From Candidatus Gastranaerophilales bacterium (lineage in GTDB: Bacteria > Cyanobacteriota > Vampirovibrionia > Gastranaerophilales > Gastranaerophilaceae), in NCBI GenBank assembly GCA_944325625.1, contig CALVAP010000013.1:1-64000 (forward strand): a DNA stretch of 64,000 nt. Direction: 5' to 3'. This document shows, in pieces, positions 56,090 to 64,000 of the stretch. The notes under the pieces were generated by a model. It saw nothing but the letters and a program-made list of their open reading frames with translations, searched no databases and was not told the DNA's origin. Every line of letters starts with the position of its first letter. Position 1 is the first letter of the stretch. A program made the position numbers and the translations under genes.

Positions 56090-59000
56090 CTAATCTCTAA
56101 GTTTTACCCCTGTAACTCTAGTTATTCCTTTTTCTTTTTGAGTCACCCCTATAGTCCTATTAGCTGATTCTATCATGGGTTTTCTGTGACTAACAACTAT
56201 AAATTGCGTATTTTCTGATTGTTTCTGCACTATATGGGCGAGTTTTTCTACATTTATACCATCTAAGTTTGCATCTACCTCATCTAAAGCATAAAATGGT
56301 GCCGGCATGTAACGCTGTATTGCAAAAACAAATGCTAAAGCTGTAAGGGACTTTTCGCCACCGGACATAGCCTCTAATCTTTGTTTTTTCTTATCTCTTG
56401 GCTGAGCTTCTATTGTCATTCCGCCTGTAAATGGAGCGTCTTCGTTTTCCAATACCAATGTACCTTCTCCATCTGAAAGCTTATTGAAGATATCTTTGAA
56501 GTTTTCATTAATTGCGTTATATGCCTTAAGGAAGGTTTCTTTTTTTAGCTGTTCAAAACCACTCATTCTTTCAAGAATTTGCAGTCGTTCTTGAGATAAT
56601 GTATCAATTCTGTTTTTTAATTCCTGTTGACGCGCAAGAACTTCGTCATATGCACTTAGAGCCCTCATATTTACAAGCCCCATTTCTTCCATCTTGCGTT
56701 GAATACGGTTTATTTTACCGTTAATTTCTTCTACGGATATATCAATCTGTTCAAGTTTGTTGACATCTATGTCTGCAGATTTCAACTCGTTTGTAACTTC
56801 TTCTATTTGTGGTTCAATCTCGCGTCTGCGTGCTTTAAAGCTTTCTATTTGTTCTGCAAGTCGTTCTAAGTTGCTTTCATAAATATTTTTAAGCTTTTCT
56901 GCCTCCAAAAGTTCGGTGTTTATTTCATCCCTTTTGGCTTGCAGTTCAATAAGCCTTTCTCCAAGTACGCGGATTTGTTCCTCCAGTTCTTGAACTTGAG
57001 TATCTATTTCTTTAATCTCTTGTGAGTAGCGTTCCTTATCTTCAGTCAAAGTTTTATTATCTTTATGAAGCTTGTCTATTTGTTCATGTTTTGTCTTTAT
57101 TACTTCATCGTTGAATGCTATTTCACGATTAAAATCGTTGATGTCATTGTTTGTTCTTGCAATATTATTTTCAAGCTGTTTAATTTCATCTTCTTTAGCT
57201 TCTGTAAGCTCTTTAAGTTTTTGAAGTTCTTCTTCGGGCATTAAGCTTTCTATTTTAGCTATTTCCTCTTGCACTGAAAGTGATTTTTCATTGATTATCA
57301 CCATTTTTTCTTCAATTTTTTCGAGTTTTTTATCGTAATCAGCAATTTGTGGTTCAATTTGTGCTATTTGTTTTTTTCGTTCATCAATATTTTTGTCTGT
57401 ATCTTCTTGTGTGCGAATTAAATTAGCAAGTTCCATTTTTGACTTATTAAATTCCGTCAAAGAGTTTGAATAATTAACCCTAACGTTATCAAGTTTTCTT
57501 TCTAGTTCATTACGTTTGTTTTCAAGTGATAAAAGCTTGTTTTCCATTTCTTTGAGTCGAGTTTTGAACGTGTCTAACTCATTGTCTTGTGCTTGCGAAA
57601 ACTTTAATCCGGATTTAGCTGCTGAGCCGCCTGTTATTGAACCTGATTTTTCAAAGATTTCTCCTTGCAGTGTAACTACTCTATATTTTCCGATTAGTCT
57701 TCTTGCGCTTTCAAAATCTTCTACCACAAGGGTATCACTCAAAGCATGCCAAAATGCGTCGGTATATTCATCATCAAAATCAATGAGGTTAATCGCATAA
57801 TCTATTACTCCTTTTTCTTTAGGAAGTTTGAGTGAGTTCGGTGCGGGTTTGATTTTTGTAAGAGGTAAAAATGTTGCTCTACCTGCTTTTGATGATTTTA
57901 GAATTTCAACACAAACTTTTGCAACATCTTCATCATCTACAACAATTGAGCGCATTCGGCTTCCCATAGCAATTTCCAGTGCTAAGGAGTATTCTTCTTC
58001 TACTTTACCAAGCTGTACAAGTGGGGCATGTACTCCTTTAATTTTTGCTGACATAACGGTATCAACCGGTCGTCCCAAATTCATCTCATCGTAAGCCATT
58101 TTTTGACCTTCTAATGCAGATATCTTACGATAGGCTGTATTGATGTTATAACTTAGGTCTGAGATTTCATTTTTTGTTGTATCTAAATCGTGCAGTGTGG
58201 TTTGTTGCACGCTTTTCAAATCTTCAAGCTCTTTTGCAAGTTCTTGTGCCTGAAGTTCCAATGTGTCCTTGTTTCCTGCAAAATTATTTTTGAATGTTTC
58301 TAACTCACAAAGTGCATTCTTAGCAGTTTCAAGCTCTTTTTTCAAGGAATTGACTTCTGCTTCCATTGGAGCTTGCTCTTTTATAAGTGCATTTTCTTGT
58401 GTCTGAATTTCATCGAGTTCTTTTCTTAGCTCGTTACGCTTTTGAATATGCTGATCTGCCGTTTGGTTTAATCCGGTTTGCTCTTGAATAATGGTATTTA
58501 GTTCTTCTTTTTTTCTTTCAATTTGTTTTTCAATTTCTTCAATTTCGGATTTCTTTACATCTATATTCTCTCTGGCTTTGTCATTTTTTTGTCCCGAAAC
58601 TTCTATTCCATTTTTTGCATTTTCAATTGTTCTAAGATTATCGTGTATTTGCTTATCAGCAAAATTTATTGCTGTGCTTTTGTTATTAATTTGCCCTTTT
58701 AGTTCTTCAACTCTCTTTTTGATTTCTATTTGTTCTGCTTCACCCTTTGCTTTTACTTCTTCAGATATTTCATTGTATTTTGTTTTGGTTTCTTGAAGTT
58801 TTATTTCTAGCTCTTTTAGGTTAAATTCTTCTTCTTTTTTCTTTTTATTGAAGTCTAAAATACTTTCATGAGCAAGCTCTAGCGCTTTTTTTAAGTCAAA
58901 ATATTTTGCAGTTGTAAGTTTGCTTTCATATCCTTTCTTTTCTTCTTGGAGCTTTTGATATTTAAGTGCTTGTTCTCTTTCAGCTGCAAGTTGCTCTAAT

Positions 59001-59587
59001 CTTGTATCTATTTCGTTGAGAATTATTGTAGAACGTTCGACTCTTGATTCTACCGTATCAAGTTCATTTTGTGCTTGCTCTATTCTTCTGTCAAAATCTG
59101 CCACACCGGCTATTTCATCTATAATTTTTCTTCTTTCCCCGGCACTACAGTTTGTAATTGCCATCACATCACCTTGCATCATTACGTTGTAGCTGTTTGG
59201 GGTTATATTGTATTTTTCCAGTACGGTATGAATATCAGAGAGAGTAGAAATTTTACCGTTTAAGTAGTAAATGCTGTTAAAACCCTGAGAGGATTTCCTT
59301 ATACGTCTTGCTACTTCAATTGTTTCATCTGAGTCCTCATCGGGGGCAAAGGATACTCTAACGTACGCTTCATTTTTCTTTGTATGTGTACTAATAAGAT
59401 GAAAAAGTTTTTCTGCACGCAAAGACCTGGATGTCGAAAGTCCAAGCGCAAAAAGTACACTGTCGATAATGTTACTTTTTCCAGAACCATTCGGACCTGA
59501 TATTGTTGTAAATCCAGGTAAGAAAGGGATTTCGACTTTATTGGCAAATGACTTAAAATTGTCAATCTCTAATTCTTTTATGTGCAT
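56090..59587 (-). CDS. smc: Chromosome segregation protein SMC
   Basis: 1165 residues, the usual length. Walker A in ISGPNGSGKSNIIDSVLFAL, coiled-coil arms, the hinge at about 500-680 (VHAPLVQLGKVEEEYSLALE, GSRMRSIVVDDEDVAK), the ABC signature MSGGEKSLTALAF and Walker B PFYALDEVDANLD. Head-dimer ATPase that compacts DNA. First gene of the smc-scpA-scpB-protease run. Confidence 0.97.
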   Translation of the reverse strand: MHIKELEIDNFKSFANKVEIPFLPGFTTISGPNGSGKSNIIDSVLFALGLSTSRSLRAEKLFHLISTHTKKNEAYVRVSFAPDEDSDETIEVARRIRKSSQGFNSIYYLNGKISTLSDIHTVLEKYNITPNSYNVMMQGDVMAITNCSAGERRKIIDEIAGVADFDRRIEQAQNELDTVESRVERSTIILNEIDTRLEQLAAEREQALKYQKLQEEKKGYESKLTTAKYFDLKKALELAHESILDFNKKKKEEEFNLKELEIKLQETKTKYNEISEEVKAKGEAEQIEIKKRVEELKGQINNKSTAINFADKQIHDNLRTIENAKNGIEVSGQKNDKARENIDVKKSEIEEIEKQIERKKEELNTIIQEQTGLNQTADQHIQKRNELRKELDEIQTQENALIKEQAPMEAEVNSLKKELETAKNALCELETFKNNFAGNKDTLELQAQELAKELEDLKSVQQTTLHDLDTTKNEISDLSYNINTAYRKISALEGQKMAYDEMNLGRPVDTVMSAKIKGVHAPLVQLGKVEEEYSLALEIAMGSRMRSIVVDDEDVAKVCVEILKSSKAGRATFLPLTKIKPAPNSLKLPKEKGVIDYAINLIDFDDEYTDAFWHALSDTLVVEDFESARRLIGKYRVVTLQGEIFEKSGSITGGSAAKSGLKFSQAQDNELDTFKTRLKEMENKLLSLENKRNELERKLDNVRVNYSNSLTEFNKSKMELANLIRTQEDTDKNIDERKKQIAQIEPQIADYDKKLEKIEEKMVIINEKSLSVQEEIAKIESLMPEEELQKLKELTEAKEDEIKQLENNIARTNNDINDFNREIAFNDEVIKTKHEQIDKLHKDNKTLTEDKERYSQEIKEIDTQVQELEEQIRVLGERLIELQAKRDEINTELLEAEKLKNIYESNLERLAEQIESFKARRREIEPQIEEVTNELKSADIDVNKLEQIDISVEEINGKINRIQRKMEEMGLVNMRALSAYDEVLARQQELKNRIDTLSQERLQILERMSGFEQLKKETFLKAYNAINENFKDIFNKLSDGEGTLVLENEDAPFTGGMTIEAQPRDKKKQRLEAMSGGEKSLTALAFVFAIQRYMPAPFYALDEVDANLDGINVEKLAHIVQKQSENTQFIVVSHRKPMIESANRTIGVTQKEKGITRVTGVKLRD

Positions 59588-59769
59588 GTGGTATTTTTTT
59601 CCGTTGTCTAGACAATATTCTCATCTTGAATTAAACATCATGATTGATTTTGTGTCAAAAAGGTAAAGTTTGTAAATTAAGCAAACATTTGTTAACAAAT
59701 ATTAACTGTTGAAATTACTGTTTAGCTTATGTTTTGAGGTGTTTTGTGTAAAATTTGCTTTTTAAGTTA

Positions 59770-59820
59770 AAGCTCTATATTCAAAGTGCCGATATACTTC
59801 CTGTAGCGGATATGGAGCTT
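59770..59820 (+). promoter_or_regulatory. Leader hairpin that buries the SD of the next gene
   Basis: AAGCTCTATATTC (59770-59782) can pair along its whole length with GGATATGGAGCTT (59808-59820), 13 bp including two G-U pairs, with a 25-base loop. The SD GGAG (59814-59817) lies inside the 3' strand, eight bases before the start at 59826. Translation of the gene should be low until the stem opens, as in thermosensors or ligand-switched leaders. It matches no known riboswitch that I recognise. Confidence 0.6.
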
Positions 59821-59825
59821 AAATA

Positions 59826-60107
59826 ATGGAACCTAATGTTTCAGTAAATAATACACCGGTGAATTTTTTTGTAGGTGGTGGCAGATATATCTCAGATAAT
59901 TTTAACATGGAACTTGTGGATACTTCTAATCCAAATGCTTTTGATAATCTAACTTTAAACAGTATAATTCCGGATATGGTTGATGCTTATGTTTCTACAG
60001 AAGGTGCTAAACAAGATGCTGCGACGCAAGAGCATAAAGAAGTAGGCTTTTTTGAAGCAATTAAAAACTTTTTTACAGCGACAGCTCCTGCAGAATCACA
60101 GTCTTAA
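59826..60107 (+). CDS. Small protein of unknown function under a hairpin leader
   Basis: 93 residues, no signal peptide. It starts NVSVNNTPVNFFVGGGRY and ends with a short amphipathic helix (FFEAIKNFFTATAP). Middle part contains NAFDNLTLNSIIPDMVDAYV. No family recognised. Real-gene evidence: correct SD and codon pattern, and a leader with strong secondary structure. Neighbours are smc (divergent) and reverse rubrerythrin (convergent), neither giving a hint. Could be a regulated envelope or stress peptide; that is a guess. Confidence 0.65.
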   Translation: MEPNVSVNNTPVNFFVGGGRYISDNFNMELVDTSNPNAFDNLTLNSIIPDMVDAYVSTEGAKQDAATQEHKEVGFFEAIKNFFTATAPAESQS

Positions 60108-60144
60108 AAAGTTTTAGGTTTAGTCTGTCATGTTAATTACCGAT

Positions 60145-60182
60145 TAAACAAAAACGTCCACAGTTATTAAACTGTGGACGTT
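60145..60182 (-). terminator. Terminator of the rubrerythrin gene
   Basis: AACGTCCACAGTT (60153-60165) pairs with AACTGTGGACGTT (60170-60182), a 13-bp stem with a 4-base loop. Read leftward, TTTTTGTTT follows, so it ends the rubrerythrin transcript; rightward there is no U-tract. Confidence 0.9.
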
Positions 60183-60198
60183 ACTCTAATTTTAGGGC

Positions 60199-60747
60199 TT
60201 AGTTAAAATATCTTTTTAACAATCCTGCAAAAGCACAACCGTGTCTTGCTTCATCTTTACACATTTCATGAACTGTGTCATGGATTGCATCATAGCCCAA
60301 CTCTTTTGCTCTGGAGGCAATTGCTTTCTTTGCTGCACATGCTCCGTTTTCGGCATCTGCACGCATTTGAAGGTTTGTTTTTGTACAAGGTACAACTACT
60401 TCGCCTAATAGTTCAGCAAATTTTGAAGCATGTTCTGCTTCTTCCCAAGCAATTCTTTTATAAGCTTCTGCAACTTCAGGATAGCCTTCTCTGTCAGCTT
60501 GTCTTGACATTGCAAGATACATTCCCACTTCGGTACATTCACCAATAAAATGGTCTTTTAAACCTTGTACAACTTCTGCGTCAAGTCCTTTTGCTACACC
60601 AATTTTATGCTCATCTGCCCATGTCATTTCTGCTGTTGCGTCTACTTTTGTGAATTTATCACTTGAAACTCCGCATTGAGGACATTTTTCAGGTGCTTTA
60701 TCTCCTTCATACGTGTAACCGCATACACTACACACAAATTTTGCCAT
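60199..60747 (-). CDS. Reverse rubrerythrin (rubredoxin domain first)
   Basis: Peroxide-reducing non-heme iron protein of anaerobes. 182 residues. The rubredoxin-type FeS4 domain is at the N-terminus ([20 protein letters not shown]), the reverse of the classical order, and is followed by a ferritin-like diiron domain with ligands in [19 protein letters not shown] and ERWEEAEH-type helices ([28 protein letters not shown]). The arrangement is the one described as reverse rubrerythrin, NADH peroxidase in Clostridium. SD AAGGAG. Supports an oxygen-sensitive host. Confidence 0.94.
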   Translation of the reverse strand: MAKFVCSVCGYTYEGDKAPEKCPQCGVSSDKFTKVDATAEMTWADEHKIGVAKGLDAEVVQGLKDHFIGECTEVGMYLAMSRQADREGYPEVAEAYKRIAWEEAEHASKFAELLGEVVVPCTKTNLQMRADAENGACAAKKAIASRAKELGYDAIHDTVHEMCKDEARHGCAFAGLLKRYFN

Positions 60748-60779
60748 AATTAATTTCTCCTTTTTGTACTTTCTCTTTA

Positions 60780-61634
60780 CTATCCTTTACGAATAAAATT
60801 ATAACTTCCTAATACTACTCTGTCAATAGAGGATAAATCAGGAATTATTATTATTTTTGAAAACCCATTCTCTATCATAATTTTTTCAATTTCTTTTGAT
60901 TGGTTTATTCCTGCTTCAAAAGCCAGAATACCTTTATTTTTTAGATATTTAGGAGCTTGTTGAATTATTTGTTTGTAGAAGTACAATCCACTATCATCTG
61001 CAAATAAAGCGTTTTTAGGCTCAAAATCAAGCACTTCCTTTTGTATTCCGGCTTCTAGCTTTTTATCAATATATGGGGGATTTGAAACTATTATGTCAAA
61101 TTTATCTTTTATGTTTTCAAATAAATTCGAATGAACAAAATTGATTTTTAGGCTTGAGCAAAGTGTTTTTGCATTTTTCATTGCAACTTCAAGTGCTTTT
61201 TTTGAGATATCAGAGGTTGTTATGTTCTTATTTTTAAGAAGTTTAGCCAGTGAAATTGCAATACATCCGCTGCCTGTACCAATTTCCAAGATTTTAGTTT
61301 TATCATTTGCATATTTCAGTACCTCATTTACGAGAATTTCTGTTTCCGGTCTGGGAATAAGAACCCTTTCATCTACGTAATAAATATCCCCCATAAAGGA
61401 TGCTTTATTAATTATATATTGCAGTGGTTTTTGTAAAGACACCCTTGTGTTTACAATGCTTTCCAGCTCTGGTTTAACTGGAATAATTTTTTCGGGCGAA
61501 AATAACAAGTCTTTTTTATTGAGATTGAAATGCTCGCTAAGAATAAAATCGAGTTCGCTTATAGCCTCATGTTTAGGCATAATGGAAGAAAGTTTCGAAA
61601 TAAGTTCTTTTTTGTACGAATTCAAATTCATCAT
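60780..61634 (-). CDS. prmC: Release factor glutamine methyltransferase
   Basis: Methylates the GGQ glutamine of RF1 and RF2. 284 residues. The N-terminal helical domain is followed by SAM motif [18 protein letters not shown] and the catalytic NPPY in [23 protein letters not shown] is conserved. Substrate prfB lies at 45846-46944. Start is ATG 61634, with ATG 61631 next to it. Convergent-divergent spacing gives no operon partner. Confidence 0.95.
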   Translation of the reverse strand: MMNLNSYKKELISKLSSIMPKHEAISELDFILSEHFNLNKKDLLFSPEKIIPVKPELESIVNTRVSLQKPLQYIINKASFMGDIYYVDERVLIPRPETEILVNEVLKYANDKTKILEIGTGSGCIAISLAKLLKNKNITTSDISKKALEVAMKNAKTLCSSLKINFVHSNLFENIKDKFDIIVSNPPYIDKKLEAGIQKEVLDFEPKNALFADDSGLYFYKQIIQQAPKYLKNKGILAFEAGINQSKEIEKIMIENGFSKIIIIPDLSSIDRVVLGSYNFIRKG

Positions 61635-61695
61635 TAGCTCTTGTGATTATTTCTAATCTTTACTATAATACTTTATTATAAATAAAGGAAAAATC

Positions 61696-62304
61696 ATGGA
61701 TAATACAAAAATTTTGAGCTATGTGCCGACGGTAATTGAAGCATCTTCCAGAGGAGAACGTTCTTTTGATATATTTTCAAGACTTCTTAGAGAAAGAATT
61801 GTTTTTGTAGGTGAGGAGATTGACGATGAAATGTCCAATTCTATAATTGCTCAACTTCTATTGTTGGATAGCGAAAACCCAGAGAAAGATATTATGATGT
61901 ATATTAATAGTCCCGGAGGTGTAATTACGGCGGGGATGGCAATATACGATACAATGAATCACATTCGCTGCGATGTATCAACTATTTGTATTGGTATGGC
62001 AGCAAGTATGGGCGCTTTTTTACTCTCAGGCGGTGCTAAAGGAAAGAGAATGGCTTTGCCGAATTCAACTATAATGATTCACCAACCGCTGGGCGGTGCA
62101 AGAGGGCAGGCTACAGATATCGAAATTGAAGCTAAAGAAATTCTTAGAATGAAAAATATGCTTAATGAGTTGTTGTCACAACATACAGGTCAACCGCTTG
62201 ATGTTATAAAGAAAGATACTGAAAGAGATAATTATTTAACAGCTCAAAAAGCTATGGAATACGGGCTTATAGACAAAGTTTTGGGTTCCAATACTAACAA
62301 GTAA
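61696..62304 (+). CDS. clpP: ATP-dependent Clp protease proteolytic subunit
   Basis: Serine protease forming the Clp barrel. 202 residues. Catalytic Ser in [11 protein letters not shown], His in [12 protein letters not shown], and Asp later (KKDTERDNY). [16 protein letters not shown] is the usual start. SD AAAGGA. No ClpX or Tig gene beside it. A strong terminator follows. Confidence 0.97.
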   Translation: MDNTKILSYVPTVIEASSRGERSFDIFSRLLRERIVFVGEEIDDEMSNSIIAQLLLLDSENPEKDIMMYINSPGGVITAGMAIYDTMNHIRCDVSTICIGMAASMGAFLLSGGAKGKRMALPNSTIMIHQPLGGARGQATDIEIEAKEILRMKNMLNELLSQHTGQPLDVIKKDTERDNYLTAQKAMEYGLIDKVLGSNTNK

Positions 62305-62325
62305 AACATTTTTTGTAATAAAACT

Positions 62326-62378
62326 TAACAATCAAATAAAATTTATTATTTATTTTTTATTTGATTGTTATTTTTTTT
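62326..62378 (+). terminator. Intrinsic terminator after clpP
   Basis: A 16-bp AT-rich stem formed by 62326-62341 and 62355-62370, followed by a run of eight T. It ends the clpP transcript. Confidence 0.88.
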
Positions 62379-62489
62379 ATATAGAAAAGTTCAATAAAAA
62401 GCATATAACAAAACAATAGATAACAGGCTAAACCTCTTGTCAGTGTTGCGATTAAGGTAATATTGAAATTTAAAAAAGAAAGTAAAAAG

Positions 62490-62597
62490 TATGCGCAATT
62501 TCGTAATGCAAAATGTTTTTATATAGATGTAAGGTTAGGTAGAAAAAAGAAATGGTAGGGGTTAGTTATGTACGCAATTTTCGCGATGCGAAAGATG
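62490..62597 (+). repeat. Imperfect duplication of a start region
   Basis: The stretch TATGCGCAATTTCGTAATGC (62490-62509) and its continuation to 62515 resemble TATGTACGCAATTTTCGCGA (62567-62586) and on to 62597, with about 22 matching bases after two short gaps. The first copy reads MRNFVMQNVFI and then stops (TAG 62524-62526); the second is the start of the 170-residue gene. Possible remnant of a tandem duplication, or a short leader peptide. Apart from these repeats and the clpP terminator, 62305-62567 holds no gene. Confidence 0.4.
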
Positions 62598-63080
62598 GAG
62601 TTAACTTCGCGGATCAACCAGATCCAGTGTAGGTTAATGGAGCTTTCACAAAAATTAACAGACATCGCGCTTTTTGGTGCGAATATTGAGGATGGAATAA
62701 TTTCACCTGAAGAGTTTGTAAGTTCACCTTCATCAGTATTTGATGCACAATTATTATTTGGAGTCATGACTTTAAAACCTGCCAAATCGATTGCTGAAAA
62801 AAGAACAGAATCATGTTTGGCATACGATGCAATGTTGCGTAAAAATGGTTTGAAAAGTGTACTACCAATAAACCCCAATTCTCTTTATGCTCAAAATTTT
62901 CAACAAGTTCTTTCGCAGATGTCTAAAGGTATTCAAAAGCGGATTGCTGCTGAAGAAACTAAAATTCAGATGGAAAAAACAAGACTTGAAACTCAACTTA
63001 AGGCTGCAGAAGCTGAACTTCAACAGTGTGACAATGCTGAACAAAAAGGAATTGAACGTTCTACACCAAAATATGCTTAA
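62568..63080 (+). CDS. Small coiled-coil protein of unknown function
   Basis: 170 residues from ATG 62568 (SD GTAGGGG); ATG 62586 is another possible start. Helical N-terminus (LTSRINQIQCRLMELSQKLT), a middle of ordinary soluble composition (ISPEEFVSSPSSVFDAQL, LPINPNSLYAQNF), and a C-terminal coiled coil (EETKIQMEKTRLETQLKAAE to GIERSTPKY). No signal peptide or membrane helix. Its plan recalls the 269-residue protein at 27238-28047. It is 121 bases before the FlhA-domain gene, but a terminator stands between them. Function unknown; a link to secretion is inference. Confidence 0.7.
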   Translation: MYAIFAMRKMELTSRINQIQCRLMELSQKLTDIALFGANIEDGIISPEEFVSSPSSVFDAQLLFGVMTLKPAKSIAEKRTESCLAYDAMLRKNGLKSVLPINPNSLYAQNFQQVLSQMSKGIQKRIAAEETKIQMEKTRLETQLKAAEAELQQCDNAEQKGIERSTPKYA

Positions 63081-63102
63081 CCTAACCACTCTTTCATATA
63101 AT

Positions 63103-63127
63103 AAAACTCACCGAAAGGTGAGTTTTT
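63103..63127 (+). terminator. Intrinsic terminator with GAAA tetraloop
   Basis: AAAACTCACC (63103-63112) pairs with GGTGAGTTTT (63117-63126) around GAAA, then T-run. It separates the coiled-coil gene from the FlhA-domain gene. Confidence 0.92.
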
Positions 63128-63201
63128 TGCATGAGAAATAATGTTGCAATAAGCTGATATAAACAATATAATAAAGTAATAAAACCAAGTTGGAGATAAA
63201 T

Positions 63202-64000
63202 ATGGCAAAAGCAAAATACAAAATTATAACTTGTCCATCAGATGACGCACAAAGATTAGAAAAGTTGCTTAACGAGATGTCGCAGGCCGGTTGGGACTTA
63301 TATACGCTTCACGAAGTGGATACAGACGAAGGTTATTGTTATAATTGTATATTTGTAACTGATGCTGTCGAAGAAGAAACGACATTGAGCAATGATGAAA
63401 TTGCTGTATTTAAAACACGAATGGAAAAAATTCTGGCTGGAGATAGCAGCCCTTACCAAAGATGCGTTGATATTCAGAATAAAATTCTTGAAAAACGTAA
63501 TAAGATAGAAGAAATAAAATCCAAACTGGAAGATGCATCATCTGCTCAGCGAGATAAATATAATAATCAGATGTCTACATTATTAAATGAGTTAAATGAA
63601 CTTAGACAAAACCTTAATAAGGTTGTTTCTCCTGATTATGTAGTCACTTCTATAGGTGAGGAAAAGTTATCTATTTCCTTATCTGAAGAAATACTTAGTC
63701 TTGTAAATCCTGATAAAGGAGCAATTTTGCTTTCAGAGACAGTAAAATCAAGACAAAAAATGGTGGAAGAGACAGGATTTGTTATACCAAAAGTAAAATA
63801 CGTAGATGATGATACTTTACAGGCAAATGAATTTTGTATTAACGTGAGAGGAGTTAAGGCTTTTAGTTCATACGCATATCCCGGTTATTTAATGTTTTAC
63901 CATGACGATTTAGCTATGGATAGGTTACCAAATAATTCTATAAGGGATAATGACCCTATTTCGGGAAAAGAGATAGTTTGGATTGATGTTGAGCATACCA
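63202..64000 (+). CDS. Soluble protein with FlhA/SctV-like cytoplasmic domain, 3' end cut by window
   Basis: Open from ATG 63202 (SD GGAG at 63192-63195) through the window end: 266 codons seen. Residues 1-55 look like a DUF4177-type fold (KYKIITCPSDDAQRLEKLLN, then QAGWDLYTLHEVDTD). Residues 75-150 form a coiled coil (KILEKRNKIEEIKSKLED). From about 152 the sequence follows the start of the FlhA/SctV export-gate cytoplasmic domain: LSLVNPDKGAILLSETVKSR, then TGFVIPKVKYVDDD, LQANEFCINVRGV and an ending like WIDVEHT. No membrane helix precedes it, unlike FlhA with its eight. Other flagellar genes are not in view. Gate-like or chaperone-binding role is inference. Confidence 0.75.
   Translation, partial: MAKAKYKIITCPSDDAQRLEKLLNEMSQAGWDLYTLHEVDTDEGYCYNCIFVTDAVEEETTLSNDEIAVFKTRMEKILAGDSSPYQRCVDIQNKILEKRNKIEEIKSKLEDASSAQRDKYNNQMSTLLNELNELRQNLNKVVSPDYVVTSIGEEKLSISLSEEILSLVNPDKGAILLSETVKSRQKMVEETGFVIPKVKYVDDDTLQANEFCINVRGVKAFSSYAYPGYLMFYHDDLAMDRLPNNSIRDNDPISGKEIVWIDVEHT

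Overview
The window reads as a low-GC, Gram-negative, fermentative anaerobe on the non-photosynthetic side of the cyanobacterial lineage. The best guess is class Vampirovibrionia (Melainabacteria), order Gastranaerophilales, from animal gut. This rests on: ATP synthase genes split cyanobacterium-style into a-c-b'-b-delta-alpha-gamma (30567-35438) and a distant beta-epsilon pair (9042-10865), with two b-type subunits; a Ski2-like DEVH helicase of the kind common in cyanobacteria (48621-50915); an outer-membrane-type envelope (GT9 glycosyltransferase, TonB/ExbB/ExbD); and anaerobe markers (reverse rubrerythrin, BadF-type dehydratase activases). No photosynthesis gene, tRNA, rRNA, insertion sequence, prophage or CRISPR array was seen.

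Layout. 1-9000: GT9 transferase, secreted GH13 protein, acyl-CoA dehydratase activase-related protein, a histidine kinase with two N-terminal receiver domains, a YkgJ-type cysteine-cluster protein and a class A PBP. 9042-14724 (minus strand): symporter, an internally duplicated cysteine protein, a divergent BadF-type ATPase, a GT2 transferase, then atpD-atpC. 14865-17744: P-loop protein, DAHP synthase, FkbM methyltransferase. 17741-22609: an envelope cluster of small exported proteins, two of which resemble stand-alone VirB10/TrbI C-terminal domains, followed by TonB, ExbB and two ExbD. 22678-28047: probable RNA polymerase omega, uridine kinase, a BadF-type activase, CcdA plus thioredoxin, L35-L20, and an unrecognised coiled-coil protein. 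28115-35438: phosphohexomutase and the main ATP synthase operon. 35439-46944: GT2, DUF192, UvrC, YajQ, then dapB-pyrH-frr-cdsA-rnc-rpe, then hisS, prfB and metG. 48621-59587: helicase, YraN, a YtxH trio, an OmpR-type regulator, a matrixin-TPR protease and scpB-scpA-smc. 59588-64000: a small gene behind a hairpin that buries its ribosome binding site, reverse rubrerythrin, prmC, clpP, a second coiled-coil protein, and the start of a soluble protein carrying an FlhA-like cytoplasmic domain.

How they fit. Most of the window is housekeeping: energy coupling, translation, lysine/cell wall, phospholipid, chromosome condensation and repair. The candidates for undescribed biology are (i) the membrane-free FlhA-like protein next to a small coiled-coil protein at the right end, (ii) the VirB10-like proteins beside a TonB-ExbBD motor, (iii) the divergent activase with its duplicated cysteine partner, and (iv) the SD-sequestering leader at 59770-59820. 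prfB is annotated at full length here through a programmed +1 frameshift.
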